NCBI GenBank assembly: GCA_964391765.1
Contig: CAYMNG010000059.1
Coordinates: 1 to 15,535, forward strand
Source: UBA10649 sp964391765
GTDB taxonomy: Bacteria; Actinomycetota; Actinomycetes; S36-B12
DNA length: 15,535 nt
Direction of reading: 5' to 3'
Below, one piece after another: positions 1 to 7,716 of the stretch; positions within the stretch are counted from its first letter, which is position 1, and each line of letters starts with the position of its first letter. Position numbers and translations under genes: made by a program. The notes beneath the pieces were generated by a model that searched no databases, was not told the origin of the DNA, and was given only the letters and a program-made list of their open reading frames with translations.

Positions 1-104
1 CACAGCCGCGCAGCTCTCGCCGCTTGACACGCTACGAGCCAGGGATATCTAGGCGCCGACGGCGAAAGGCGCAGCCGTGCCGCGGGAGCCGTGCCGCCAG
101 ACGC

Positions 105-168
105 CGCCGGTGTTGAGGTCGGGTCCGGTTCGCCGGCCGCGGAACCGGATCGAAACTCAACACCGGCG
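105..168. repeat. Nested inverted repeat downstream of ftsK, possible terminator
   Basis: Outer 13-base arms at 105-117 and 156-168 are perfect reverse complements (CGCCGGTGTTGAG against CTCAACACCGGCG). Inside them a second perfect 8-base pair lies at 124-131 and 142-149 (TCCGGTTC and GAACCGGA) around a GC-rich loop. It starts about 50 bases past the ftsK stop codon, so in the ftsK transcript it could fold as a strong two-level stem-loop. No U-run follows, so it would be an atypical terminator, which is common in high-GC bacteria. A protein-binding palindrome is the alternative. Confidence 0.5.
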
Positions 169-187
169 CACTTCGCAGCAGTGCGCC
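165..187. repeat. Second stem-loop overlapping the first
   Basis: GGCGCAC at 165-171 pairs with GTGCGCC at 181-187 across a 9-base loop. Its left arm shares bases 165-168 with the outer right arm of the 105-168 structure, so the two folds exclude each other. It lies 31 bases past the ftsK stop on the minus strand and may be part of the same transcription end. Confidence 0.35.
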
Positions 188-218
188 CCATCGGTGAACG
201 AACCTCAGACGCGCGCCT

Positions 219-2840
219 CTAGTCGACCTCGCCGCGCAGGGTGAGCAGCAGGCCGGGCAGTTCGTCCGCCGCGACGAGGACCTCCCTGGCCTTGGACCCC
301 TCACTGGGCCCGACGATCCCGCGGGACTCCATGAGGTCCATCAGCCGGCCCGCCTTCGCGAAGCCGACGCGCAGCTTGCGCTGCAGCATCGACGTCGACC
401 CGAACTGCGTCGTCACGACCTGCTCGACGGCGGCCAGCAGGAGGTCGAGGTCGTCGCCGATGTCGGACTCGACCTCGCGCCCGCTCTTCGGCGCGGCGGT
501 GACCTCCTCGACGAACCGCGCCTGGGCATGGGCCGTGCAGTGGCCAACGACCGCCTTGATCTCCGCCTCCGAGACGAACGCGCCCTGGATGCGCATCGCC
601 TTGCTCGCCCCCATCGGCAGGAACAGCCCGTCGCCCTGCCCGACGAGTTTCTCGGCCCCCGGCTGGTCCAAGATGACCCGGCTGTCGGCGAGGCTGGACG
701 TGGCGAACGCCAGCCGGCTGGGCACGTTCGCCTTGATCAGGCCGGTGACGACGTCGACGCTGGGCCGCTGGGTCGCCAGGACGAGATGGATGCCGGCCGC
801 GCGGGCCAGTTGGGTGATCCGCACGATCGCGTCCTCGACGTCCCGGGGCGCGACCATCATCAGGTCCGCGAGCTCGTCGACGATGACCAGCAGGTACGGG
901 TACGGCTCGATGACGCGTTCACTGCCCGGCAGTGGCGTGACCTTGCCCGCGCGGACCGCCTTGTTGAACTGGTCGACGTGGCGGAACCCGAAGTGGGCGA
1001 GGTCGTCGTAGCGCCGGTCCATCTCCGTGACGACCCACTGCAGCGCGTCCGCGGCCTTCTTGGGGTTCGTGATGATCGGCGTGATCAGGTGCGGCACGCC
1101 CTCGTACGCGGACAACTCGACGCGCTTGGGGTCGACGAGGATCAGGCGGACCTCGTCCGGCGTGGACCGCATGAGCACGCTGGTGATCAGGGAGTTGATG
1201 CAACTGGACTTGCCGGCACCGGTCGCGCCCGCGACGAGCAGGTGCGGCATCTTCGCCAGGTTCGCCATCACGAACCCGCCCTCGACGTCCTTGCCGATCG
1301 CCGCCGCGAGCGGGTGGTGGTCGCCCGTCGCGACCGGGCTGCGCAGCACGTCGCCGAGCGCCACGAGCTCCCGGTCGGTGTTCGGGATCTCGACCCCGAT
1401 CGCCTTCTTCCCGGGGATCGGGCTGAGGATGCGGACGTCGGCGCTGGCGACCGCGTAGGCGATGTTCTTGCTCAGCGCGGTCACCCGCTCGACCTTCACG
1501 CTGGGGCCGAGTTCGATCTCGTACCGCGTCACGGTCGGCCCGCGCTGGAACCCGGTGACCTCCGCGTCGATCGCGAACTGCTCGAGCACCTCGGTCAACG
1601 CCGCGACGACCCGTTCGTTGGACTTCGTCGCCGCCTTGTGCGTCGGGCCGGTCTTCAGGCCCTCCCGCGGCGGCAGGACGTAGTCGCCGGCGGGCAGTTC
1701 GAGCTGCCCGGGGGCACGCGGGGTCGAGACCCGCGTCCGGCGCGGCGCCGGCGCGGGCGCCGGCGCGGGCGCCAGCACGACCGTCTGGCTGCGGGCCGGG
1801 TGTCCGGTCGCGGTCGGCGGCATGACCCCCGTGAGCAGATACGCGGCCGGTCGCTCCACGTCGGTGATCACGACCGTCCGATGCTCGCCGTCGACTCCGC
1901 CGGCGGCACCCGGATCGACGTCGTCGGCGGCGTCGACGAGGAAGCCGAACCCCGGATGGTCGGCGTCGTCGTCGGCGGCGTCAGAGGCGTCGGCCCTGTC
2001 GTCGGCGTCAGCCGTGGTCGCCGACCGCGGCCGCCCACGCGGCCGAACCCGACCCAGCGTCCGAATCACTGCGCGCGCACCGCGACCGATCGTGCGGCCG
2101 GCGACGCGCGTCGCGCGCGACAGCCCGTCGCGGACGGTGCGCAGGGACGTCGCGGTCAGGACGAGCACGCCGAAGCCGGCGAGCAGCGCCAGGACGATTC
2201 CGGTCACCACCGGGCCCACCGCGGACGCCAGCGGCGCGGTGGCCAGCCAGCCGACGACACCGCCGCCGGCGGCCATGGCCTCGGCCCCGTCACTGGGCAC
2301 GGCGGCCCCGACGACCAGGTGCCACAGGCCGATCGCGCCGACCACGACCGCGCCCCCACCGATCGCGAGTCGGCCGGTCGTCGCCGTGTCGTCCGGATGC
2401 CGAAGGACCCGCCAGGCCAGGGCAAGCACCACCAGCGGCGACAGCCAGGCCGCCGCGCCGAGCACGGCTGTCATGAGCGCGTCGGCCCAGGCGACGAACC
2501 AGCCGTCCACCCCGAACCAGATCCCGGCGGCCAGCATGGCCGCGGTCGCCACGAGGGTCAGGCCCAGACCGTCGCGCCGGTGCGTCGGGTCCAGGTCACG
2601 CGCGCTGCGCCCCACGGCCCGGGCGCCCGCGCCCAGGAGGTGCGCGATCCCCAGCCACGTCGCCCGCAGCACTCGGCCGATCCCCGCGAGCAGGCGAAGG
2701 ACCGGCCCGGGCCGGGCCGGTGCGGACCGTGCCGATTGGCGTGGTGCCGATTGGCGTGGTGCCGATTGGCGTGGTGCCGACCGGCGTTGACCAGAACCCC
2801 GCCGGCTCGTCGGGCGCGCGGCGGTACGCGGGGAAGCCAT
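219..2840 (-). CDS. ftsK: DNA translocase FtsK/SpoIIIE
   Basis: An 873-residue septal DNA pump that moves chromosome ends through the closing division septum using ATP. Seen: a basic, low-complexity N-terminus with SAPRQ repeats (about 21-37); about four membrane segments between 92 and 231; an acidic and Ala-Pro-rich linker (about 270-380); the RecA-like motor with Walker A GATGAGKSS at 538-546 and Walker B LLVIVDELADL at 650-660; and a winged-helix gamma domain from about 795 with GRLMDLMESRGIVGP, which in the family reads KOPS-type polar sequences. The length is normal for an actinobacterial FtsK. The ATG has no Shine-Dalgarno sequence, but TACGCT lies 7 bases upstream, which fits a leaderless message. 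The neighbour upstream is the EAL-domain gene, 61 bases away, rather than rnj, which usually adjoins ftsK in this phylum. Confidence 0.97.
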   Translation of the reverse strand: MASPRTAARPTSRRGSGQRRSAPRQSAPRQSAPRQSARSAPARPGPVLRLLAGIGRVLRATWLGIAHLLGAGARAVGRSARDLDPTHRRDGLGLTLVATAAMLAAGIWFGVDGWFVAWADALMTAVLGAAAWLSPLVVLALAWRVLRHPDDTATTGRLAIGGGAVVVGAIGLWHLVVGAAVPSDGAEAMAAGGGVVGWLATAPLASAVGPVVTGIVLALLAGFGVLVLTATSLRTVRDGLSRATRVAGRTIGRGARAVIRTLGRVRPRGRPRSATTADADDRADASDAADDDADHPGFGFLVDAADDVDPGAAGGVDGEHRTVVITDVERPAAYLLTGVMPPTATGHPARSQTVVLAPAPAPAPAPRRTRVSTPRAPGQLELPAGDYVLPPREGLKTGPTHKAATKSNERVVAALTEVLEQFAIDAEVTGFQRGPTVTRYEIELGPSVKVERVTALSKNIAYAVASADVRILSPIPGKKAIGVEIPNTDRELVALGDVLRSPVATGDHHPLAAAIGKDVEGGFVMANLAKMPHLLVAGATGAGKSSCINSLITSVLMRSTPDEVRLILVDPKRVELSAYEGVPHLITPIITNPKKAADALQWVVTEMDRRYDDLAHFGFRHVDQFNKAVRAGKVTPLPGSERVIEPYPYLLVIVDELADLMMVAPRDVEDAIVRITQLARAAGIHLVLATQRPSVDVVTGLIKANVPSRLAFATSSLADSRVILDQPGAEKLVGQGDGLFLPMGASKAMRIQGAFVSEAEIKAVVGHCTAHAQARFVEEVTAAPKSGREVESDIGDDLDLLLAAVEQVVTTQFGSTSMLQRKLRVGFAKAGRLMDLMESRGIVGPSEGSKAREVLVAADELPGLLLTLRGEVD
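1741..1773. repeat. GC-rich repeat encoding an Ala-Pro run in FtsK
   Basis: A short run built from GGCGCCGGCGCGGGC-like units encodes alternating Ala and Pro at about residues 357-366 in the linker between the FtsK membrane region and motor. Such runs are probably extended spacers. The copy number could vary by slippage. Confidence 0.6.
2731..2790. repeat. 15-base tandem repeat in the ftsK 5' coding end
   Basis: Three perfect copies of GCCGATTGGCGTGGT lie at 2731-2745, 2746-2760 and 2761-2775, followed by a diverged fourth at 2776-2790. On the coding strand they give SAPRQ-type pentapeptides in the cytoplasmic N-terminus of FtsK. Because the unit is a multiple of three, gain or loss of copies would keep the frame. 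Confidence 0.9.
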
Positions 2841-2844
2841 GCGG

Positions 2845-2861
2845 TCGAGCGTAGCGCTCGA
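2845..2861. repeat. Hairpin over the ftsK promoter hexamer
   Basis: TCGAGCG at 2845-2851 and CGCTCGA at 2855-2861 are a perfect 7-base inverted repeat with a 3-base loop, ending 4 bases before the ftsK ATG. It overlaps the predicted -10 hexamer, so it may be a binding site. If the region is transcribed from upstream, it would be a hairpin next to the start codon. Confidence 0.4.
2848..2853 (-). promoter_or_regulatory. Predicted -10 hexamer of ftsK (leaderless)
   Basis: TACGCT on the minus strand fits TANNNT and sits 7 bases before the ftsK ATG, so transcription would begin at or next to the start codon. The -35 region is not recognisable. The same spacing occurs at azlC and dapA. Confidence 0.45.
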
Positions 2862-2901
2862 ACCCCACTGGTCCCGGTAGTCACACGCCTCCCCGTTGCT
2901 C

Positions 2902-4980
2902 TCAGTGCGTCCGAGTGACCCTGGGCGGTGTCGACCACAGCGTCGGCCGGCCGAACAGGTAGCCCTGGGCCTGGTCGATACCCGCCTCGCGAACGGCGGC
3001 GAACTGCTCGGCCGACTCGATCCCCTCGGCCACCGACCTCGCCCCGATGGAGCGGATCAACTGCGCCGTCGCCGCGATCAGCGCACGCCGGCGCCGGTCG
3101 AGCGTCCCGGCGAGGAACTGCTGGTCGAGCTTGACGACGTCGACCGGGATCCAGTCCAGGTACGCGATCGAGGAGTAGCCGGAGCCGAAGTCGTCGACCG
3201 CGACCTGCACCCCCATCGCCTGCAGTTGCACGAGTTGGTCACGGATGCGCCGGGACTGCGGAACGATCGCCGACTCGGTGAGCTCGACGGTCACGCGCGC
3301 GGCCGACACCCAGTGCCGTTCCATGGCCGCGGCGACCGTCGCCGGGACGTCGGTCGACAACAACTGCGCCCCGGACACGTTGATGTGGACGCCCCGGCGA
3401 CCGGGAACGGCGGCGACGCACCGGATCGCCTCGTCGATGATCCACGAGCCCAGGTCGGCGATGACGCCGGTCGCCTCGGCGACCGGGATGAACCGATCCG
3501 GTGGGACGGTCCCGTGCTCGGGATGCTCCCAGCGGGCCAACGCCTCGTCCGCCAGGTGCTCGCGGGTCTCCACGCGCACGATCGGCTGGAACGCGAGCCG
3601 GAACTCCCCAGCCTGCAGTCCTCGGCGGATGTCCTCGGCCCGCAGGTGGTCGGCGAGCAGCCGGCGACGGATGTCGGGCCGGAAGACCGTCAGCTGGCCA
3701 CCCCCGGCCCGGACCGAGAACCGCAGCGCCACGTCGCAGTCCCGCAGGATCTCGTCGACCGTCAGCCCCGGCTCGAGGATCCGGACACCGGCACTGGCGG
3801 TCATCGGCGGCAGCCCCGCCTCCGCCGCCGCGACGCGCAGGATGCGCAGGCCGTGTTCGCCGGTCGCCGCGACGTTCGCGATCGCCACGTCGGTGATGAC
3901 GAAGGCGAACTCGTCGGCGCCCAGGCGCGCCGGCAGCGCGACCCACGGCCCGAGCGCACGCAGTTGCGCCGCGATCGACACCAGCGCGACGTCACCGCGT
4001 TGGGTCCCGGCCGCGTCGTTGATCCGACCGAAGTCGTCGATGTCGACGACGTAGACCGCGGCCGGCGGATCACCGGGACGGCGCTCGCGCAGGTACTCCC
4101 CCAGACGTCGGCGGAACTCCCCGCGGTTCGACAGGCCGGTCAGTACGTCGCGGCGTACGACCGGGGTCTGCGACATCGACACCGCGCCGGTCGGTGCGTC
4201 GCCCGCCGGCCGCCACGTCGTCACGAGGTGGTCGGTCCCGACCGGCGTGATCCGATAGTCGAACTCGCCGACCCACCCGGTCGAGGCGGTGCCGGCAACG
4301 CGGACGTCGACCGGGACCAGCGCCTCGGCGGCCGCGCACAGGTGCGGATACAGCCCGCGGGCGCCGGACTCCGGCACCCACTCCCGGATGTCCGCGCCGG
4401 CCCAGGAGTCCGGTGTCCGGCCGGTCGGTGCGGCCGCGGCCTCGTTCACCAGGACCACCGTCATCGCCGTGACGACGTCACCGCGACGGGAGACGTCGAA
4501 CAGCGCGTACGGCTCCGGCGCACTGTCCAGCGCCGCGGTCAGGAGATCGCGGGTCGCGAGGGCCTCCGTACGTGCGCGGTCGGCGACCGCTGCCTGGTCG
4601 CGCTCGGCCGAGACGTCCCGCAGCGTCACGACGACCTCGTCGACCCCGGTCGGGACGACACCGGCCTCGGCCACGACGCGCCGGCCGTCCGGTCGCTGAA
4701 CGTCCACGAGCATCGCGCACGGCTCGGCGGCGTCGATCGCGGCGAGGAAACGTGGCAGTCGGTCGGCGACCCCGGACGGGAACACCTGCGTGTACCGGCG
4801 CCCGCGCAGGTCGGCCGTGGGGTGGCCGCGCCATTCGCGCGGGCCGATCAGCGAGTCGACGAACTCCAGGTCCACCGCCGAACCGTCGTCGGCGCGGACG
4901 ACCCGGCACACGCCCGCGGAGAGCACCAGCGAGTCGAGGGCGCGACGCAGCAGGTCTGCCTGCGGGTCGGCGGGCGCCAT
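2902..4980 (-). CDS. GGDEF-EAL protein, probable cyclic-di-GMP phosphodiesterase
   Basis: A 692-residue protein with no membrane segment. Residues 1-130 and about 145-262 look like two sensory, possibly PAS-like, regions. A GGDEF domain spans about 275-435 and an EAL domain about 445-685. The GGDEF signature is GADEF (354-358) and no RxxD inhibitory site is visible, so cyclase activity is doubtful. The EAL domain looks catalytically complete: EALARW (479-484), NVSG (534-537), ELTES (566-570), DDFGSGYSS (596-604), K617, AEGIES (651-656) and QGYLFGRP (672-679). It should cleave c-di-GMP to pGpG, perhaps with GTP sensed by the GGDEF half. The ATG at 4980 is preferred because TACAAC lies 6 bases before it; an in-frame start at 5103 would overlap rnj. 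It sits alone between rnj (62-base gap) and ftsK. The ligand of the N-terminal region is unknown. Confidence 0.93.
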   Translation of the reverse strand: MAPADPQADLLRRALDSLVLSAGVCRVVRADDGSAVDLEFVDSLIGPREWRGHPTADLRGRRYTQVFPSGVADRLPRFLAAIDAAEPCAMLVDVQRPDGRRVVAEAGVVPTGVDEVVVTLRDVSAERDQAAVADRARTEALATRDLLTAALDSAPEPYALFDVSRRGDVVTAMTVVLVNEAAAAPTGRTPDSWAGADIREWVPESGARGLYPHLCAAAEALVPVDVRVAGTASTGWVGEFDYRITPVGTDHLVTTWRPAGDAPTGAVSMSQTPVVRRDVLTGLSNRGEFRRRLGEYLRERRPGDPPAAVYVVDIDDFGRINDAAGTQRGDVALVSIAAQLRALGPWVALPARLGADEFAFVITDVAIANVAATGEHGLRILRVAAAEAGLPPMTASAGVRILEPGLTVDEILRDCDVALRFSVRAGGGQLTVFRPDIRRRLLADHLRAEDIRRGLQAGEFRLAFQPIVRVETREHLADEALARWEHPEHGTVPPDRFIPVAEATGVIADLGSWIIDEAIRCVAAVPGRRGVHINVSGAQLLSTDVPATVAAAMERHWVSAARVTVELTESAIVPQSRRIRDQLVQLQAMGVQVAVDDFGSGYSSIAYLDWIPVDVVKLDQQFLAGTLDRRRRALIAATAQLIRSIGARSVAEGIESAEQFAAVREAGIDQAQGYLFGRPTLWSTPPRVTRTH

Positions 4981-4986
4981 GACCAC

Positions 4987-4992
4987 GTTGTA
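4987..4992 (-). promoter_or_regulatory. Possible -10 hexamer of the EAL gene
   Basis: TACAAC on the minus strand lies 6 bases before the ATG at 4980, in the 62-base gap after rnj. It misses the final T of TANNNT but has the same position relative to the start codon as the hexamers of neighbouring genes. This suggests the gene can be transcribed on its own. Confidence 0.35.
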
Positions 4993-5042
4993 CCGCGCGC
5001 GGGCCGACGCCGCAACGGCGCGCGCTGCGGGGCGGTCCTGGA

Positions 5043-6722
5043 CTACGCCTCGACGACGACCGGCACGATCATCGGGCGTCGGCGGTGGGTCGTGCTGACC
5101 CACTTGCCGGCCGTGCGCCGGACCCGCTGCTGCAGGTCGTGCGGGTCGTCGACGCCGTCGGCCAGCGCCACCTCGACGGCGCGCACGATCTGCTCACGCA
5201 GCGGCTCGAGCAGATCGTCGGCGTCCCCGAACCCGCGGGCGTGGATCTGCGGGCCGACGACGATCCGCTCCTCCACCACGTCGACCGCGAGGAAGATCGA
5301 GATGAACCCCTCCTCGCCGAGGACCCGGCGGTCCTTCAGCGCGGCCTCGGTGACGTCGCCGACCCCGGACCCGTCGACGTAGACGAAGCCGACCGGCAGT
5401 TGGCCGGCGACCGACAGCACCCCGGCGGCGAGGTCGAGGACGGTGCCGTCCTCGGCCAGGACGACCCGGTCGGCCGGCACGCCGACGCTCGTGGCGATCT
5501 GCGCGTTGGCCCGCAGGTGCCGCCATTCCCCGTGCACCGGAAGGACGTTGCGCGGCTTGACGACGTTGTAGACGTACCGCAGTTCACCGGCGGCCGCGTG
5601 GCCGGACACGTGCACGAGCGCATTGCCCTGGTGCACGACGTGCGCGCCGAGGCGGGCCAGGCCGTTGACGACGCGGTTCACCGCGTTCTCGTTGCCGGGG
5701 ATCAGCGACGAGGCGAGCACGATGGTGTCGTCCGGGCCGACGCTGATCGCGTGGTCACGGTTGGCGATGCGCGACAGCACCGCCATCGGCTCGCCCTGGG
5801 ATCCGGTGCAGACCAGGACCGTCTCGTCGTCGGCGAGCTGGGCCAGGTCGTCGACGGCCACCACGGTGCCACCGGGGATCCGCAGGTAGCCGAGGTCCCG
5901 GGCGATGCCCATGTTGCGCACCATGGACCGGCCGACGAACGCGACCTTGCGCCCGTGCAGCGCGGCCATGTCGATGATCTGCTGGACGCGGTGCACGTGG
6001 GAGGCGAAGGACGCGACGATGATCCGACCCTCGGCCCGCAGGAAGACCGCGTCGAGGACTGGCATGATGTCCCGCTCGCTCGTGACGAAGCCGGGGACCT
6101 CCGCGTTCGTGCTGTCGACGAGCAGGAGGTCGACGCCCTCGTCCCCCAGTCGGGCGAACCCGTTCAGGTCGGTGATCCGCCCGTCCAGCGGCACCTGGTC
6201 CATCTTGAAGTCACCGGTGTGCAGCACCAGGCCCGCCGGCGTGCGGATCGCCAGCGCCATCGCGTCCGGGATCGAGTGGTTGACGGCGAGGAACTCCAGC
6301 GCGAACGGACCGACGTCGACCCGTTCGCGGTCGACGACGACGGCCGTCCGCGGCTTGATGCGGTGCTCCCGCAACTTGGCTTCGACGAGGGCCAGCGTCA
6401 GTTTCGAGCCGAGGATCGGGATGTCCGCGCGGTGCCGGAGCAGATAGGGCAGCGCACCGATGTGGTCCTCGTGCCCGTGGGTCAGCACGACCGCCTCGAC
6501 GGCGTCCAGGCGCTCCTCGATCGCCGAGAAGTCCGGCAGGATCAGGTCCACGCCGGGCTGGTCCTCCTCGGGGAACAGCACGCCGCAGTCGACGACGAGC
6601 AGCCGCCCGTCGAACTCGAACACGGTCATGTTCCGGCCGATCTCACCGAGTCCGCCGAGCGCGACGATGCGCAGCGTCCCGGCCGCGAGGGCCGGCGGGG
6701 CGACCCGCTTGGCGTGGATCAT
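5043..6722 (-). CDS. rnj: Ribonuclease J
   Basis: A 559-residue metallo-beta-lactamase/beta-CASP nuclease with endo- and 5'-to-3' exonuclease activity in the family, acting in mRNA turnover and rRNA maturation in the cytoplasm. Seen: the metal-binding HGHEDH (82-87), NHSIPD with H149, GDFK with D171, the beta-CASP region with GNENAVNR (343-350), the HVSGHA motif (371-376) and LPVHGEWRHL (394-403) with H397. The C-terminal region ends with the typical KWVSTTHRRRPMIVPVVVE. The length matches the family. The ATG overlaps the dapA TGA as ATGA, so translation is probably coupled to dapA. Longer in-frame readings would run deep into dapA and are not credible. Confidence 0.97.
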   Translation of the reverse strand: MIHAKRVAPPALAAGTLRIVALGGLGEIGRNMTVFEFDGRLLVVDCGVLFPEEDQPGVDLILPDFSAIEERLDAVEAVVLTHGHEDHIGALPYLLRHRADIPILGSKLTLALVEAKLREHRIKPRTAVVVDRERVDVGPFALEFLAVNHSIPDAMALAIRTPAGLVLHTGDFKMDQVPLDGRITDLNGFARLGDEGVDLLLVDSTNAEVPGFVTSERDIMPVLDAVFLRAEGRIIVASFASHVHRVQQIIDMAALHGRKVAFVGRSMVRNMGIARDLGYLRIPGGTVVAVDDLAQLADDETVLVCTGSQGEPMAVLSRIANRDHAISVGPDDTIVLASSLIPGNENAVNRVVNGLARLGAHVVHQGNALVHVSGHAAAGELRYVYNVVKPRNVLPVHGEWRHLRANAQIATSVGVPADRVVLAEDGTVLDLAAGVLSVAGQLPVGFVYVDGSGVGDVTEAALKDRRVLGEEGFISIFLAVDVVEERIVVGPQIHARGFGDADDLLEPLREQIVRAVEVALADGVDDPHDLQQRVRRTAGKWVSTTHRRRPMIVPVVVEA

Positions 6723-7630
6723 GCGCCGAAGCCCCGAACGGCGCCGAGGGCCAGGTCGGCGCGCAGGCGTTCGCGTTGTTCGTCCGTCGCGTCGACCAGC
6801 GGCAGGCGGACCGGACCGGCCGGCAGGCCCTGCATGGACAGTGCGGCCTTGGTCAAGATCACTCCCTGCGTGCGGAAGCACCCGGTGTAGACCGGCAGCA
6901 GGTCCGCGTTGATTCCGATCGCGTCCGCGGTTCGTCCGGCCCACAGTGCCTCGGCCATGTCCTTGAGCCGATCTCCCACCAGATGGCCGACCACGGAGAT
7001 CATCCCGACCGCACCGATCGCGAGCAGCGGGAGGTTGAGCACGTCGTCGCCGGAGTACCACGCCAGGCCCGTGCTCCGGATCCCCCACTGGGCGAACTCC
7101 AGGTCGCCCTTGGCGTCCTTGTTCGCCACGATCCGGGGGTGCTCGGCGATGCGCATCATCGTGTCGAGGTCGATCCCGGTTCCGGTGCGCTTGGGGATGT
7201 CGTACGTGATCATCGGCAGGTCGGTCGCATCGGCCACGGCGTGGAAGTGCCGGACGAGACCCTCCTGCGGCGGCCGGTTGTAGTACGGCGTCACGGCCAT
7301 CACGGCGTGCGCGCCGGCCCGGGCCGCCATCCGCGCGGCCGCGACGGAGTGCGCGGTGTCGTTCGTGCCGACCCCGGCGACGACCGTCGCCCGATCGCCG
7401 ACGGCGGCGAGGACCGCCTCGAGGACGGCGATGTCCTCCTCGTCGGTCTTCGTCGCCGACTCCCCCGTCGTGCCGTTCACGACCAGGCCGTCGTGGCGAA
7501 GGTCGTCGACGAGGTACGCGGCCAGTCGGGCCGCCCCGTCGAGGTCGACGGCGCCGTCGGTGGTGAACGGCGTGACCATCGCGGTGAGGAGGGCGCCGAA
7601 CGGCGCGGTGGGGGACGTCGGTCCGGTCAT
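6719..7630 (-). CDS. dapA: 4-hydroxy-tetrahydrodipicolinate synthase
   Basis: A 303-residue TIM-barrel aldolase condensing pyruvate with aspartate semialdehyde, the first committed step to diaminopimelate and lysine. Seen: substrate-binding GTTGES (53-58), TPYYNRP (114-120) with the tyrosine pair, the catalytic Tyr143 and Arg148 in ITYDIPKRTG (141-150), and the Schiff-base lysine K171 in VANKDAKG (168-175). The length is usual. The ATG at 7630 is preceded at 7 bases by TAGCCT, indicating a leaderless start. The stop overlaps the rnj start. thyX lies upstream with an 86-base gap. dapB is in the same orientation in this window but separated by the accessory block. Confidence 0.97.
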   Translation of the reverse strand: MTGPTSPTAPFGALLTAMVTPFTTDGAVDLDGAARLAAYLVDDLRHDGLVVNGTTGESATKTDEEDIAVLEAVLAAVGDRATVVAGVGTNDTAHSVAAARMAARAGAHAVMAVTPYYNRPPQEGLVRHFHAVADATDLPMITYDIPKRTGTGIDLDTMMRIAEHPRIVANKDAKGDLEFAQWGIRSTGLAWYSGDDVLNLPLLAIGAVGMISVVGHLVGDRLKDMAEALWAGRTADAIGINADLLPVYTGCFRTQGVILTKAALSMQGLPAGPVRLPLVDATDEQRERLRADLALGAVRGFGA

Positions 7631-7637
7631 GACCTGA

Positions 7638-7643
7638 AGGCTA
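7638..7643 (-). promoter_or_regulatory. Predicted -10 hexamer of dapA-rnj (leaderless)
   Basis: TAGCCT on the minus strand fits TANNNT and is exactly 7 bases before the dapA ATG. No convincing -35 is seen 17 bases further up. The coupled rnj gene would be carried on the same message. Confidence 0.5.
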
Positions 7644-7673
7644 CCGTCCACCCCGCGGTCGGGCTTCGCGCTC

Positions 7674-7703
7674 GCGGTCGCCGGCACCGCGGTCGCCGGC
7701 ACC
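7674..7703. repeat. Two tandem 15-base units between thyX and dapA
   Basis: GCGGTCGCCGGCACC occurs twice head to tail (7674-7688 and 7689-7703) in the thyX-dapA gap, enclosed by GGTCGG at 7657-7662 and CCGACC at 7709-7714, which are reverse complements. It may form a GC-rich fold after the thyX stop codon. Its function is unknown. Confidence 0.6.
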
Positions 7704-7716
7704 GCGCGCCGACCGA

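Noticed and set aside
24..51. TTGACA followed after 16 bases by TATCTA, a possible rightward promoter
   Set aside because: The -35 is perfect but the -10 fits poorly, and it would point into the antisense of the ftsK end with no gene following. It is kept only as a weak possibility.
4981..5103. Extended N-terminus of the EAL protein starting at 5103
   Set aside because: It would overlap the rnj coding end by 61 bases with a low-complexity Arg/Ala/Pro sequence; the ATG at 4980 has a promoter-like hexamer at the usual distance.
2896..5382. Long open frame on the plus strand opposite the EAL gene (over 800 codons), and similar long frames opposite ftsK, rnj and the kinase gene
   Set aside because: High GC leaves antisense frames open. 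Their translations are Arg/Pro/Gly/Asp-rich without domains, and the opposite strand encodes well-conserved proteins.
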